Shown here: one piece after another, positions 49,752 to 62,000 of the stretch | Position numbering within the stretch: position 1 is the stretch's first letter | How the letters are laid out: each line of letters begins with the position of its first letter | Notes under the pieces: generated by a model | What the model was told of the DNA's origin: nothing | What the model saw: the letters and a program-made list of their open reading frames with translations, nothing else | Databases searched by the model: none | DNA from: Marsupella aquatica | Lineage: Eukaryota > Marchantiophyta | Direction of reading: 5' to 3' | DNA: 64,000 nucleotides | Assembly: GCA_973895155.1 (NCBI GenBank) | Contig: OZ316895.1 | Span: 1,364,001 to 1,428,000, forward strand | Position numbers and translations under genes: made by a program

Positions 49752-52019
49752 GAAAATGCACTTCTTTGACTTGGACTCCAGCTTGGATCGAAGCTGGGAA
49801 GGTGTAAGCACATAAGCATCACATCCAAAAATCCTCAGATGTGAGTAATCTGCTAAATGCCCGTACCTCATTTCAAATGGCGTCTTGAATCCAATCGAAC
49901 TGGATGGAGAAAAATTTACCAAATAAGCTGTAGTGTTGACAGCTTCAGCCCAAAACTCATGTGGTAAGCATGATTGACTCAACATACTCCTCGAGCGGTC
50001 CAATAGTGTTCGGTTGAGTCTCTCAGAAACACCATTCTGCTGAGGAGTATAACTTGTTGTGAGATGGCGGGTAATCCCCTGCTCCTTACAATACGTTCTA
50101 AATTTCCCGGAACTGTATTCACCGCCGTTATCCGATCGAAGATATCTCACCTTATTACCAGTCTGATTCTCAACTTGGGCTTTCCACTCCTTAAAAGTGG
50201 CAAAAACATCAGACTTATTGTGTAGAAAGTATATCCACACATACCTTGAGTAATCGTCTATGAACGTGACATAGTATAACCGTCCAGAATGTGAGGGAGT
50301 AGGGGCTGGACCCCACACATCACTATGTACATACTCAAGTACCTCCTTGCTGGTGTGAGTTCCAACTCCGAAGGGTTTCCTGTGCTGCTTCCCTAGCACA
50401 CAGTGCTCACAAAATTCCAACTTACAAGATTGCAAATTAGAAAGTAATCCTTTCTTCTGAAGAATAACCAAACCTTTTTCACTCATGTGGCCCAAACGGA
50501 AGTGCCACAGCCGGGCCGTCTCCTCATGAGATAAGGTTACATTGGCTTCATCACAAACTACATTGCCCTCCAAAACGTATAGATTGTTATGTCTCTTTCC
50601 CTTCAATACAACTTTAGTACCAGTTGAAACCTGAAGGATACCATTAGCAGAGCTCCACTGATGGCCATTTGCTTCTAAAACTCCAAGTGAAATGAGATTT
50701 TTCATCATGTTGGGAATATGTCTCACATTCCTCAACGTTCTCATAACACCATCAAACATCTGAAATCTTACAGATCCAAGTCCAACAACTTGACATGGGA
50801 TTCCATTTCCCATCAACCCTGACCCGTTGGAAACCGTGTAAGAACTAAAACAATCTCTCCTAGAGCAAATGTGAAAAGTACATGCACTATCTAGAATCCA
50901 GTCATCACTACCTGGATTTGACACTGCGTTGAGAGCATAACCTTGACATCACAATATGTCATCATCATCGAGTAAATCTACCTCATGCGAGCTCGATGCC
51001 GCGTTAGCAGAGGCAGTAGGGACCTTTACTCGACAATCCCTTTTCATGTGGCCAGGCTTGCCACAATTCCAACATGCAAGAGGCTTCCATGCAAGAGGCT
51101 TCCTCTCTTGCGATTTCCCTCTGGATTTAGATCTCCCCTGTGATGTAGATCTAAACCTATTCTGTCCATTCGTGCGCTGCGCTGCTCTTCCCCTGTTCAC
51201 ATTGAGTGCAGTGCCAGAAGAAGATGTTGTCTGTGATTGACCCAACTTCTTCTTAGCATCATCAGACAATAAAGAGCTCACCACCTCATTATACGAAATG
51301 GACTTCAGATCTCTGTATAAGAGCACCTGTTTCAAGCCCTGATATGACGGCGGTAAGGAGCTTAGCAGAAGCAAGGCCTTTTCCTCATCTTCAACTCCTT
51401 TTCCCAGGTTTGACAAATCCACCGCTAGACTGTCAAATTCATCCAGGTGATCCTGCATCTTGCTCCCTTCCTTGAGCTTGAGGCTCATCAAGAGAGACTT
51501 CTTGTACAACCGGTCTGATGCATCTTCCCGGTAGTACTTCTCTCTAAGAACCTTGAACAGTGACGCGCAATCCGCATAATCATCCAGTTGCTTGATGATG
51601 TGCGGCTTGAGATATAGCATCACTGCATTGACAGCAATCACCTGCTCCTGTCTCCACTGTCTCACAGAAATCTCCTCCTCTCCATCATACTGCTATCGCG
51701 ATGAAAGCAGATGAGCTAAGCCCATGGCCCGTAGAACACCCTTCACTTGCTTCTCCCATAGCAAATAATCAGTACGACCATCGTACTTCTCCACCTCAAA
51801 CTTCACTCCTCCAAATCTAGCCATCTCCCTCTTCTTCCCTACTACCGACAGCTCTGGTAGTAACACAGCTTCCTCCACTGCATGCCGCACCAGTGATCGT
51901 ACCGGTGTCACTAGTTCTTCCTCAAACGGTAGCAGCTCCTCCTCAGACTCTCCATCTGACCGTCGCGATCCTGAAGCTCCATCGACGCCAATTCTTCCAG
52001 TATCCCCCGAGTCACTCAT

Positions 52020-53769
52020 ATGAAACAATCACGAAAAAACGTCTTTTTTCAAAACTTCTCATAAAACTCAAAACTCAACACCGCCGTGTAACCCACGAAG
52101 TTGGGAGTCCAATACTGAAAGTCGAAATCAAAATTGAAATTCGACGAAAAAGTTATTCAAATTTCGGTCGGGGTGGGTAAAACCTTGGGAAACTCCCCCG
52201 TTTTGACCACCTCGGAGAATAACCAAAATACCAAGTACAACCCGTCGTCGGAATCGCGATGTGATTGGTGCGCCGTGTTGCTAACTCCAGTGGCAATGTC
52301 CTCACCAAAAAAGAACCAAAAAAGTTACCGTTCGGCGGACGGAATCTTTGTCGGATGGCCAAAAAACAGCTCTCTATTTTTTGGGAATATTCCCGCACAG
52401 TCCGACAGATCTCACAGGGGGTCGTTCCCCCTGTCGGAGCGGTTAAAATGGAGGGCCACCGGTCCCCGGACAGCCAATAGAAGAGCCGACAAGAAAAAGA
52501 CAAAAAAAATGGCCCTAAAGGGGTGCAAAGCGCCCTAAATTGAAAAAATACGAGTATAAAAAGGCGCATCCGCGTATAGGCGACGCGAGGCGGGCCAGGA
52601 AGTATACACGTATTGGGCCGAGCATTTACAAGGCGTATGGTACGGGGTACGGGGAGTACCCGGGCGGCTGCATACGCAGCCGCGGTCATATAGTCGGCGC
52701 GAGTGAGGCGGGGCGAAAAATAGCCGGCAGCTTTTGATGGTGGCAGGGCCGCACACGCTGTGGGCTCAGGCAATGAGCAAGGCCGGAGCACGAAAAAGGA
52801 GGGAGGCGAGCAAGGGCACGGCCGGGGAGCAGCAGCCAGTCGGGGGGAGGGTGGGCACTGGCAGCGCGAGCGCGCACACAGCGCCGGCCGGCGCTGGGCA
52901 GCTCGCTCTGCGCCTGAAATAACGAGGGTGCGGGGGAGGGGGGGCGCGCATACACGGTACACAGTGCGGGATGGGGAGGAGGTGGAGAACGTGTGTTTAT
53001 ACACACATTCGTGTGTGTATACACACACAAGGGGTTAAACCCCTTTAAAACCAAAAATGACCCCCCCCCCAACGGAAAAAGGCAAAAACTCACCTTTGCC
53101 GCCGCTGTTTCCAACGAGTAAAATGAACGCTGCCGACGGTAAAAGTGGTCGAATTTCACCGGCACAGTTTGCAAGCTCAGCAAAGACTACACTTTTCGTC
53201 GCGTCGCCTTCACTTCGCATCAAGTGCCAATCCCGGACTCAAAACGACCGCCTCGCTGCGATCAAACCGTTGAGCCGTAGCACTTTGCGCTTCTTCCACC
53301 GAGTCGGACGTCACGAAGAGAAACCTGGTTCAGATGAGAACAAGCTCCATAGCTTATGAAAAAACCTGAACGCCTCCTTCACTCGTCACGACGCACTTGG
53401 TAACAACTCGGCAGCAACTCAACTACCAAAATGACCAGCTCGCATCAACCTTCAACTTGAGCTATAATGTGCGATCCCTCCCGCACCACACAGCTCACTC
53501 CGTTGAAAAACGCGATCTCTGGTCTCTCCCCCGAAAACCTGTCGAACACGAATAAAACCTGAACGACGCAAACTTCAATTCCTCTGCACCACGGATACCG
53601 ATCAGCGAGTTCTAACCACCGTTAGAAAGCCCTCTCACTAACCTATCCGCTCAGCCACACACATTCGAGTTTCATGCGATGAAACTCCGAATGTACCATC
53701 GACAATGAACGCTGGAAAAACCTGTCACGAAAAAACCTCGTCACCTCCCAAGCATGCTTTGATACCACT
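52020..53769 (-). other. Leader of the older Copia element
   Basis: A 1.75-kb leader between the PBS and the gag ATG, GC-rich in 52540-52960. It contains an alternating GTGT/ACAC palindrome near 52990-53030 (TGTATACACACA). Long frames in this GC-rich part have no homology signature and are treated as chance. Confidence 0.65.
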
Positions 53770-53871
53770 TGTTGAGCATAGACGACATTCGTAACGGCAA
53801 GCCCATGAACCATCCAACGCACAAGAGTCGACACAGAGAGATACGTGGTTCACCTCCACATGAGGCTACGT
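53770..53871 (-). repeat. 5' LTR of the older Copia element, left fragment
   Basis: The first 102 plus-strand bases of the LTR, identical by eye to 40764-40865, ending at TACGT where the giant-LTR insertion begins. The remainder resumes at 58535. Confidence 0.94.
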
Positions 53872-56800
53872 TGTGGTGCGTCCCATGGCTCCCTAAACCC
53901 AAGAAACCCCCCAGCTCAAGCCGATTCCCGCAGGTTTCGCGCTTGGCGAGGCCGTTTCCGCGGCTTAGCGGCATGGGACGCTGCTAACCTTCTACTACTA
54001 CTATTAACATTTTACACACATATACTGGACAGATCCTTCATCGGGTCATGAGATACGTAGCCGGCCTAATCTAGGCCTTCCCCTGTCTTCCCCTCCGTCT
54101 TGTTAGGTATGTTTGGATTCCGCCGCCGGAATGATCCCCAATAGGCTTGGTTAAGCCGCTAAGACCTCTCTCAGCTCGACACATCCAACTCTCACTCCCC
54201 TGCTTACTTTCCTTCCTTTTGGTTGATGTGGGCACTCTTCACACAAGTTAATGCGACACACAAATAGCAAAATGACTCATTCTGATTGAGTCATACCATG
54301 CACTTGCCATACAAACAGTACATCTCATACACAAGTTCTGCGAACTAAGCCGTGAGGCCAACTCTATTCAGCTCTTAGGCATGAGGAAACATGAATATAC
54401 ACAAGGGTCACTGTATGACTAACCGAGAGCTTCTCGTACTACTTGATCCCAGCCCGGCTGGTGCAAACTAAAAACTTGCTAAAGAAGAGGCCCTTAGCTC
54501 CCCGCTGCCCAGGTACTTATCCTGGTAGTGGATCCGCCATTCTTTGCATCGTAAGCCTAATCTACCTAACAGTAATCTACTTGCCCGAATCTACCTATGT
54601 ACAGCAAGGCAGGAGCACAAGTGTTGCTCCTACCAGTGGGACCGCAATCCCACTAAGCTAAGTATCAGGGCCGCTCCTGGTTCTGATCCTAATCCTAAAC
54701 GTGGAGATCCGCGCCCGCCCTGCTCACTCACGCCTCCTCCCTCCACGTCCGCCCTCCCTAAAAGGAACGGCACCTTTGCACCGTCACGACACCGGTGGTG
54801 GATCCTTAATGGACGCCCCCAACGCTTCCTCCTCAGCCACTGCCGTAGGCTCATTCCCTGATAGATTACCTGCCCTTGACTGAGTCAATTCTCCCTCGGC
54901 CTGACTGGGTCCACCATCGGCGTTGGCATCGGCTCGGGAATCGGTTACGGCCTCAGCCTCGGCTACGGTCTCCCCGGCCTGCTCAAGAGGCGGATCTGGA
55001 ATACCGGCCTCATTACTGAGTAGTTCGGCTTGGGCCGCACCACCCCCACCTGTGATGATAGCGGGATCTATTGCCGTATTCATGCCGGAGGATGGTGCTG
55101 GTTCTACCTCTTTGGTCACCACGGCTTGTGGAGTCGGATTACTCCTTGACCCTGAAGGTTTCCGCTTTTTCTTCTTTTCTGGTTCGGCAGCTGGTCCCTT
55201 CCCCTTCCCACTTACTTCCGGCACTGGTGCAGTTGGCGCGGCTTTTTCTTCGGCCAGTACCACTCCTGGTAACTTGGTTGCCCCAATTGGAGTTGGGCCT
55301 AATGAAGACAAGCACTTAAATACTGCGGCTTGTTTCTTCAGCCGCTCCGTTTGGTTGTCGGCCCGCCGCTGGAGGTTCTCCATCTTCCTCGTGATTTCCT
55401 CCAACTCCTCCTGGGTCTCATCCAGGTCCTTGCGTGCCTCCTCTAGTTCCTTTTGGGCTTCCTCCCGTTCTTGTTTCAAGGTAGTCCTCTCCTCCTGGGT
55501 TGCTCTTAGCTCCTTGTCGAGCTCTGCAATGATGACAGACTCCATCTGGTTCATCTTGGCGTAAGTCTGTTCGAGCATCTCGTCCTTCTCCCTTAGGTCT
55601 GCCTTGAAGCTGGCCGTCAGGGACGCAAGCTCCTGCTGCAGCGCCATAATCCCTTGATAGGATTTCCCTAACTCGGCCTCCTTCTGCCCAAGGGCTCCGC
55701 GGATTTTCTCGAGCTCCCCCTTCAACGCCCATTCCTTTCTTTGGGTCTCTGCCATGGCCCGGCTGTTGGCTGTTATGTGGGCCTCCTCTGTATTCTTCAG
55801 CTCTTGCTTCCACTTCTCCCTCTCTTTGATCGTGTCGGCCAACTCTCCCTGCGTCTGAGTCAGTTTATCCTTGATATTCTGATTATCAGCCTGCGCGGTG
55901 TCCAACTGCCCCTGCATGATGTTCAGCTCATGTCGTTTAATCCGCAGTTCATCTTGGGCTTTCTTGGCCGCCCTTAGATCTTCAATCTCGGCTTCCATCC
56001 TCCTAAGCTGCCGAATGACCTCGTCCTTCTTGCTTCTCTCTAAAGCCACCGCTTCTTCTAATTGGTGCTTCTCCAACTGCTCCCTATGGAAAAAGGGTCC
56101 TACCTCCAACTCCTCTCCAAAGATGCCGAGCGCAAGTTCCCCACACATCTCACCATACTCCATGGCTCTATTCTTAGCGTAGGTGGAGTAAGTAGAAGTG
56201 ATCGACATCGCCCATCGCGGCCTCTGCTCCCAAGCCGTCTTGCGGATCTCTTCAATCGTGGCTAGAGGTTTGCTTCCTTTTTTGGCTAGCCGCCTGATGT
56301 CCTCCGGCCAATCTCCTCCTGGTAAATCCTTTTCCCTAGCCAGGGCTGCCTCCTCTTCCTGCTTGATTCGCTCCTGAAATTCCTGCACCGTCTGTTTTAT
56401 GCCGTCGAAGCTCGGGGGAGCAACATCTGGTGGGGGAGACTCAGGGCTACTCTGCTGGTTGGGGTCCCCTCGCACTACCCTTGGAAGTGTGGGGACAAAC
56501 CGGCCACAGGTCCTTACTCCTGGGACGTGATGGTCCGACCCATAGCAGGAATTATCATGGCTGCAGTCCTCCACTGCCTCCTCTACTTCTTGGCCGTCCG
56601 GCTTCTCCCTCTCCTCTTCCTCGGTAGGAGCTTTAGGCAATTCTGCCTCAGATTCGGAGCTTGAGATTCCCACATACATTCGAACACCTGGCTTGGATTC
56701 AGGCCTGATTCTCTCCTTGTCTCCAGCAAAGGGGTTTTCTCTTGTGAGCCGGTGTAGGCCTACCTCTGTAGTAGTGTCCTGCATTGTTGCCGTTGCCGTT

Positions 56801-58534
56801 GTTGTTGCCGATGCCGATTTCTTTTCTTTCTCCAGTAGTTTCAGCAGACTCTGCATGCCTGGTTGCTACATCGGCAAGTCCTCCTTCCTGGGCCTAAACA
56901 CGTGCTCGATCGTAGGGCTAACAGGTGGTTGAGGCTTCTCAGCCAACGGCCTCGGCGTTGGAGCTTCCTCGGGTGCCCTTACCTGCAGGGGAAGTACCGG
57001 GGCAAAAGTTTGACCTCTGGCATACCGGCACAACAGCGGCATGTGATAGCCAAGCCGCGACACGCTCCCCATGCCAATTACCTGCTGCTCCTCCTTTAAG
57101 ATCTTCTTCAATTGGTTGAGGAGGTACCCGTTGTAGTCCCGGCTTGGGTCTGGCCTTTCTGCCAGATAGACCTGTGCCTTGCCGATCTCTGCCCTCGGCA
57201 AGTTACAATGCATGGTCACCCGCAAGAAGTCGATCATCTCTCCTATGTGCGGGTTGGTGCAGGTGTTCCGGAAGAAGCCATTCTTCATTGATGGCCCGGG
57301 GAACGACCGGAACTCCTTGTCAGGCAAGGTCTTCCTGGTATCAACTTTGGTCTTATTGCCTATCGGCAAGCCAAACACTTCGGCAATTACCTTGGGAGTA
57401 AGATAGAAATCCTTCCCATATATCCTCGTGCAATTGGTCTCGGGTTCCCATGACCCCACGAATTCTAATAGGTCTGACTCCGGTACCTCCGGCTTCAGCC
57501 ATGGTAATCTTACAAAGGCCTCTAAGCCGGATCCGGCCATGAAGCCTTGGTACTTCTTGGTCTGCATGGCCGTGAAGCATGCATCCTCCTCCCGTGCAAA
57601 ATGTAGTTGCACCTCCACCGGTAGGGTTGCCGCCCAGCCCTTCCAGGTGTCATCCCTGGTTGGAATGGCCTTGATGGGATCGACCTCCTCCTCTTCGGCT
57701 TCTCCCTGCCTCCTGCTCTGCTGCTCGGTTGGCTTCTTTGGTGCCGCCGACCTCGTTCTTTTTGCCGGGGTGGCTTCATCATTGACGGCTCCTTTCCTCT
57801 TCATCTCTGCTGCCGTGGAGGTTTCTCCTAGCACCGTTGCCTGGGTCCACCTTTCTGTGCTACCCTTTAATTCCCAGTGTATGTCGTTGCAGTTCTTGAT
57901 GGCCTCTCGGATGCCGACAACGCTGTCTTTGCAAAACAGAAGATCGTCGAGTTGATTGGAAGTAGGCGTCCACAGGAACTCGTCCTTGATGAGTTCGCCT
58001 CCTAAGAAAGCCGTCTTCTGCAGCTCCCACAATCGAGCGAGCTCCTACCGTTCTCGAGCTACCCTTTCTGATTCCTCGTCCTCGTAAGTCTTGATGTACT
58101 CAGTTGCCCGTTCGAACAGGCATCCCCAGAAATGTGCCGCTTGATTGACGTTGTTCATACCCTCCTTAGGTCGATCGTCGGTATCTACTCTCTCCGCGAG
58201 TGCTTGCCTAAGCAGCTGACAGTAGTTGGCCTCCCGTAGTCGTCTGCCTAGTTCGTGCTCGCAAATGAGCCACCATCTCCTGCAAGCGCTCCTTACCCCT
58301 CTCCTCTGCCAGTCCTTCTTCCCGTTGATCCTTCCTAGCCGCCGACGCTTAACGCGCCCTAACCCTAATCAAGTTTTCACCCTCAGCGTCCTTACCTCCG
58401 GCCTCGGCCCGGGTTCCATGGTTGCCCCTAATGGTTTATATTTTCCTTATTTTGTCCCTATACTAAGGTGTTCCTAGGGTGCCTTCCTGCTTTACCCACT
58501 TAACTGGCCGAGTGATTCCTGTCTAGGCATCACA
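53872..58534 (-). mobile_element. Solo giant LTR (4,663 bp) inserted in a Copia LTR
   Basis: Begins TGTGGTGCGTCCC and ends GCATCACA on the plus strand, so it has TG...CA ends. It is flanked by the 5-bp duplication TACGT (53867-53871 and 58535-58539), and its removal restores a continuous Copia LTR. It is the reverse complement of 58984-63655. No internal region or PBS adjoins it, so I read it as a solo LTR of the large element at the right of the window, oriented minus. Confidence 0.85.
54784..58419 (-). pseudogene. LTR-encoded ORF, copy 1: three nonsense codons, no net frameshift
   Basis: From the ATG at 58419 the frame is 1,212 codons long, ending with the stop at 54784. It is broken by TGA at 58371-58369, TAG at 58047-58045 and TAG at 56868-56866. 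At the first site the other copy has CGA; at the other two it has CAG. All three are single C-to-T changes, the first accompanied by a neighbouring C-to-T. Visible parts: helical N-terminal region (FLWTPTSNQLDDLLF); a segment with LTPKVIAEVFGLPIGN resembling plant-mobile/putative transposon domains; acidic Pro-rich linker; long Glu/Lys/Gln heptad coiled coil; basic KKKKRKPSGSR tract; Ala/Glu-rich tail. Function unknown. An alternative start is the ATG near 58158 (MNNVNQAAHFW). Confidence 0.8.
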
Positions 58535-58751
58535 TACGTCCACGGGAACACATAAGAGCTTTACTGCACTCTAGGCCGACCGGCCATACCAAGCATCCAC
58601 AGCACAAGCTCTCCCTATCTCTCAACTAGCTCCGTAACATCAGCCCTGGCATATGCACACCAGCACTACCGCTAACATTAGCTAAGTCCTAACCCGAGTT
58701 AGACTAACTATGGTTAGCTCATGAGTCACAAGACTAGAGCAATATCTAACA
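58535..58751 (-). repeat. 5' LTR of the older Copia element, right fragment
   Basis: Continues the LTR interrupted at 53871, after the TACGT duplication, and ends ATCTAACA at 58751. It lacks about 29 bp present in the 3' LTR (GAGCCTAAGTTCCACCAGGG region), a deletion between short ATCAGCC-like repeats. Confidence 0.93.
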
Positions 58752-59098
58752 GACATATCACACCTGGGAATACATCCTTTCTCTGAAACAGCCATGTGCC
58801 TGAAACTGTCAACTAGCCACTGAATAATTGGTGCAATGTTTGATCTTCCTCATGCATAAATAGAATTGAACAAATATCTGTTTGAATGTCCATGATTTTA
58901 CATGGGAATACTATTACTAGTACTCCAAACTGATTTATACAAATAAGGGTGATTGGCCAATTTCTAGATTGTGGATGACAAGGTGTGATGCCTAGACAGG
59001 AATCACTCGGCCGGTTAAGTGGGTAAAGTAGGAAGGCACCCTAGGAACACCTTAGTATAGGGACAAAACAAGGAAAATATAAACAATTAAGGGCAACC

Positions 59099-62000
59099 AT
59101 GGAACCCGGGCCGAGGCCGGAGGTAAGGCTGAGGGTGAAAACCCGATTAGGGTTTAGGGCGCGTTAAGCATCGGCGGCTAGGAAGGATCAACGGGAAGAA
59201 GGACCGGCGGAGGAGAGGGGTAAGAAGCGCTTGCAGGAGATGGTGGCTCATTTGCGAGCACGAACTAGGCAGACGACTATGGGAGGCCAACTACTGTCAG
59301 CTGCTTAGGGCAAGCACTCGGGGAGAGAGTAGATACCGACGATCGACCTAAGGAGGGTATGAGCAATGTCAATCAAGCGGCACATTTCTGGGGATGCCTG
59401 TTCGAACGGGCAACTGAGTACATCAAGACTTACGAGGACGAGGAGTCAGAAAGGGCAGCTCGAGAACGGCAGGAGCTCGCTCGATTGTGGGAGCTGCAGA
59501 AGACGGATTTCTTAGGAGGCGAACTCATCAAGGACGAGTTCCTGTGGACGCCTACTTCCAATCAACTCGACGATCTTCTGTTTTGCAAAGACAGCATCGT
59601 CGGCATCCGAGAGGCCATCAAGAACTGCAACGACATACACTGGGAATTAAAGGGTAGCACGGAAAGGTGGACCCAGGCAACGGTGCTAGGAGAAACCTCC
59701 ACGGCAGCAGAGATGAAGAGGAAGGGAGCCGTCAACGATGAAGCCACCCCGGCAAAAAGAACGAGGTCGGCGGCACCAAAGAAGCCAGCCGAGCAGCAGA
59801 ACAGGAGGCAGGGAGAAGCCGAAGAGGAGGAGGTCGATCCCATCAAGGCCATTCCAACCAGGGATGACACCTGGAAGGGCTGGGCGGCAACCCTACCGGT
59901 GGAGGTGCAACTACATTTTGCACGGGAGGAGGATGCATGCTTGACGGCCATGCAGACCAAGAAGTACCAAGGCTTCATGGCCGGATCTGGCTTGGAGGCC
60001 TTTGTAAGATTACCATGGCTGAAGCCGGAGGTACCGGAGTCAGACCTATTAGAATTCGTGGGGTCATGGGAACCCGAGACCAATTGCACGAGGATATATG
60101 GGAAGGATTTCTATCTTACTCCCAAGGTAATTGCCGAAGTGTTTGGCTTGCCGATAGGCAATAAGACCAAAGTTGATACCAGGAAGACCTTGCCTGACAA
60201 GGAGTTCCGGTCGTTCCCCGGGCCATCAACGAAGAATGGCTTCTTCCGGAACACCTGCACCAACCCGCACATAGGAGAGATGATCGACTTCTTGCGGGTG
60301 ACCATGCATTGTAACTTGCCGAGGGCAGAGATCGGCAAGGCACAGGTCTATCTGGCAGAAAGGCCAGACCCAAGCCGGGACTACAACGGGTACCTCCTCA
60401 ACCAATTGAAGAAGATCTTAAAAGGAGGAGCAGCAGGTAATCGGCATGGGGAGCGTGTCGCGGCTGGGCTATCACATGCCGCTGTTGTGCCGGTATGCCA
60501 GAGGTCAGACTTTTGCCCCGGTACTTCCCCTGCAGGTAAGGGCACCCGAGGAAGCTCCAACGCCGAGGCCGTTGGCTGAGAAGCCTCAACCACCTGTTAG
60601 TCCTACGATCGAGCACGTGTTTAGGCCCAGGAAGGAGGACTTGCCGATGCAGCAACCAGGCATGCAGAGTCTGCTGAAACTACTGGAGAAAGAAAAGAAA
60701 TCGGCATCGGCAACAACAACGGCAACGGCAACAATGCAGGACACTACTACAGAGGTAGGCCTACACCGGCTCACAAGAGAAAACCCCTTTGCTGGAGACA
60801 AGGAGAGAATCAGGCCGGAATCCAAGCCAGGTGTTCGAATGTACGTGGGAACCTCAAGCTCCGAATCTGAGGCAGAATTGCCTGAAGCTCCTACCGACGA
60901 AGAGGAGAGGGAGAAGCCGGACGTCCAAGAAGTAGAGGAGGCAGTGGAGGACTGCAGCCATGATAATTCCGGCTATGGGTCGGACCATCACGTTCCAGGA
61001 GTAAGGACCTGTGGCCGGTTTGTCCCCACACTTCCAAGGGTAGTGCGAGGGGACCCCAACCAGCAGAGTAGCCCTGAGTCTCCCCCACCAGATGTTGCTC
61101 CCCCGAGCTTCGACGGCATAAAACAGACGGTGCAGGAATTTCAGGAGCGAATCAAGCAGGAGGAGGAGGCCGCCCTGGCTAAGGAAAAGGATTTACCAGG
61201 AGGAGATTGGCCGGAGGACATCAGGCGGCTAGCCAAAAAAGGAAGCAAACCTCTAGCCACGATTGAAGAGATCCGCAGGACGGCTTGGGAGCAGAGGCCG
61301 CGATGGGCGATGCCGATCACTTCTACTTACTCCACCTACGCTAAGAATAGAGCCATGGAGTATGGTGAGATGTGTGGGGAACTTGCGCTCGGCATCTTTG
61401 GAGAGGAGTTGGAGGTAGGACCCTTTTTCCATAGGGAGCAGTTGGAGAAGCACCAATTAGAAGAAGCGGTGGCTTTAGAGAGAAGCAAGAAGGACGAGGT
61501 CATTCGGCGGCTTAGGAGGATGGAAGCCGAGATTGAAGATCTAAGGGCGGCCAAGAAAGCCCAAGATGAACTGCGGATTAAACGACATGAGCTGAACATC
61601 ATGCAGGGGCAGTTGGACACCGCGCAGGCTGATAATCAGAATATCAAGGATAAACTGACTCAGACGCAGGAAGAGTTGGCCGACACGATCAAAGAGAGGG
61701 AGAAGTGGAAGCAAGAGCTGAAGAATACAAAGGAGGCCCACATAACAGCCAACAGCCGGGCCATGGCGGAGACCCAAAGAAAGGAATGGGCGTTGAAAGG
61801 GGAGCTCGAGAAAATCCGTGGAGCCCTTGAGCAGAAGGAGGTCGAGTTAGGGAAATCCTATCAAGGGATTATGGCGCTGCAGCAGGAGCTTGCGTCCCTG
61901 ACGGCCAGCTTCAAGGCCGACCTAAGGGAGAAGGACGAGATGCTCGAACAGACTTACGCCAAGATGAACCAGATGGAGTCTGTCATCATTGCAGAGCTCG

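Larger units (their letters stand above)
41315..52019 (-). pseudogene. Copia gag-pol polyprotein, disrupted
   Basis: Reading from the ATG at 52019: gag (FEVEKYDGRTDYLLWEKQV; CCHC knuckle CWNCGKPGHMKRDC); protease (DWILDSACTFHIC, with Ala for the usual Gly after DS); integrase (LWHFRLGHMSEKGL; HSDVWGPAP; RSDNGGEYSS; TPQQNGVSERLN) to 49757. After the nested element it resumes at 43338: reverse transcriptase (KWIYKLK; LVAKGFTQEKEVDYNEVFSPV; YVDDML) and RNase H (YVDSDYGGCLDTRRSTTGF; DSQSALHLAANQV). Lesions: stops at 51695-51693, about 50949, 42402-42400 and near 41651, a one-base deletion just before YVDD (about 42292), and the 6.4-kb insertion after KKCIF. It cannot make an active polyprotein. 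Confidence 0.93.
40764..58751 (-). mobile_element. Full-length Copia LTR retrotransposon, host of two nested insertions
   Basis: The outer ends are TGTTGAGC at 40764 and ATCTAACA at 58751, flanked by the perfect 5-bp duplication GACAT (40759-40763 and 58752-58756). Read on the minus strand, the 5' LTR is 58751-53770, interrupted by a 4.67-kb insert. The PBS (TGGTATCAAAGC) follows at about 53767-53756 and is typical for initiator Met tRNA priming. The polyprotein occupies 52019-41315. A purine tract (AAGGGGGAGTTT) precedes the 3' LTR at 41107-40764. Subtracting the two nested insertions and their duplications leaves about 6.9 kb, normal for Copia. The two LTRs are similar apart from a few substitutions and a deletion of about 29 bp in the 5' copy. 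Confidence 0.95.

Noticed and set aside
52153-53028. 291-codon minus-strand ORF in the Copia leader
   Set aside because: GC-rich untranslated leader between PBS and gag; composition explains the openness and no family signature is present.
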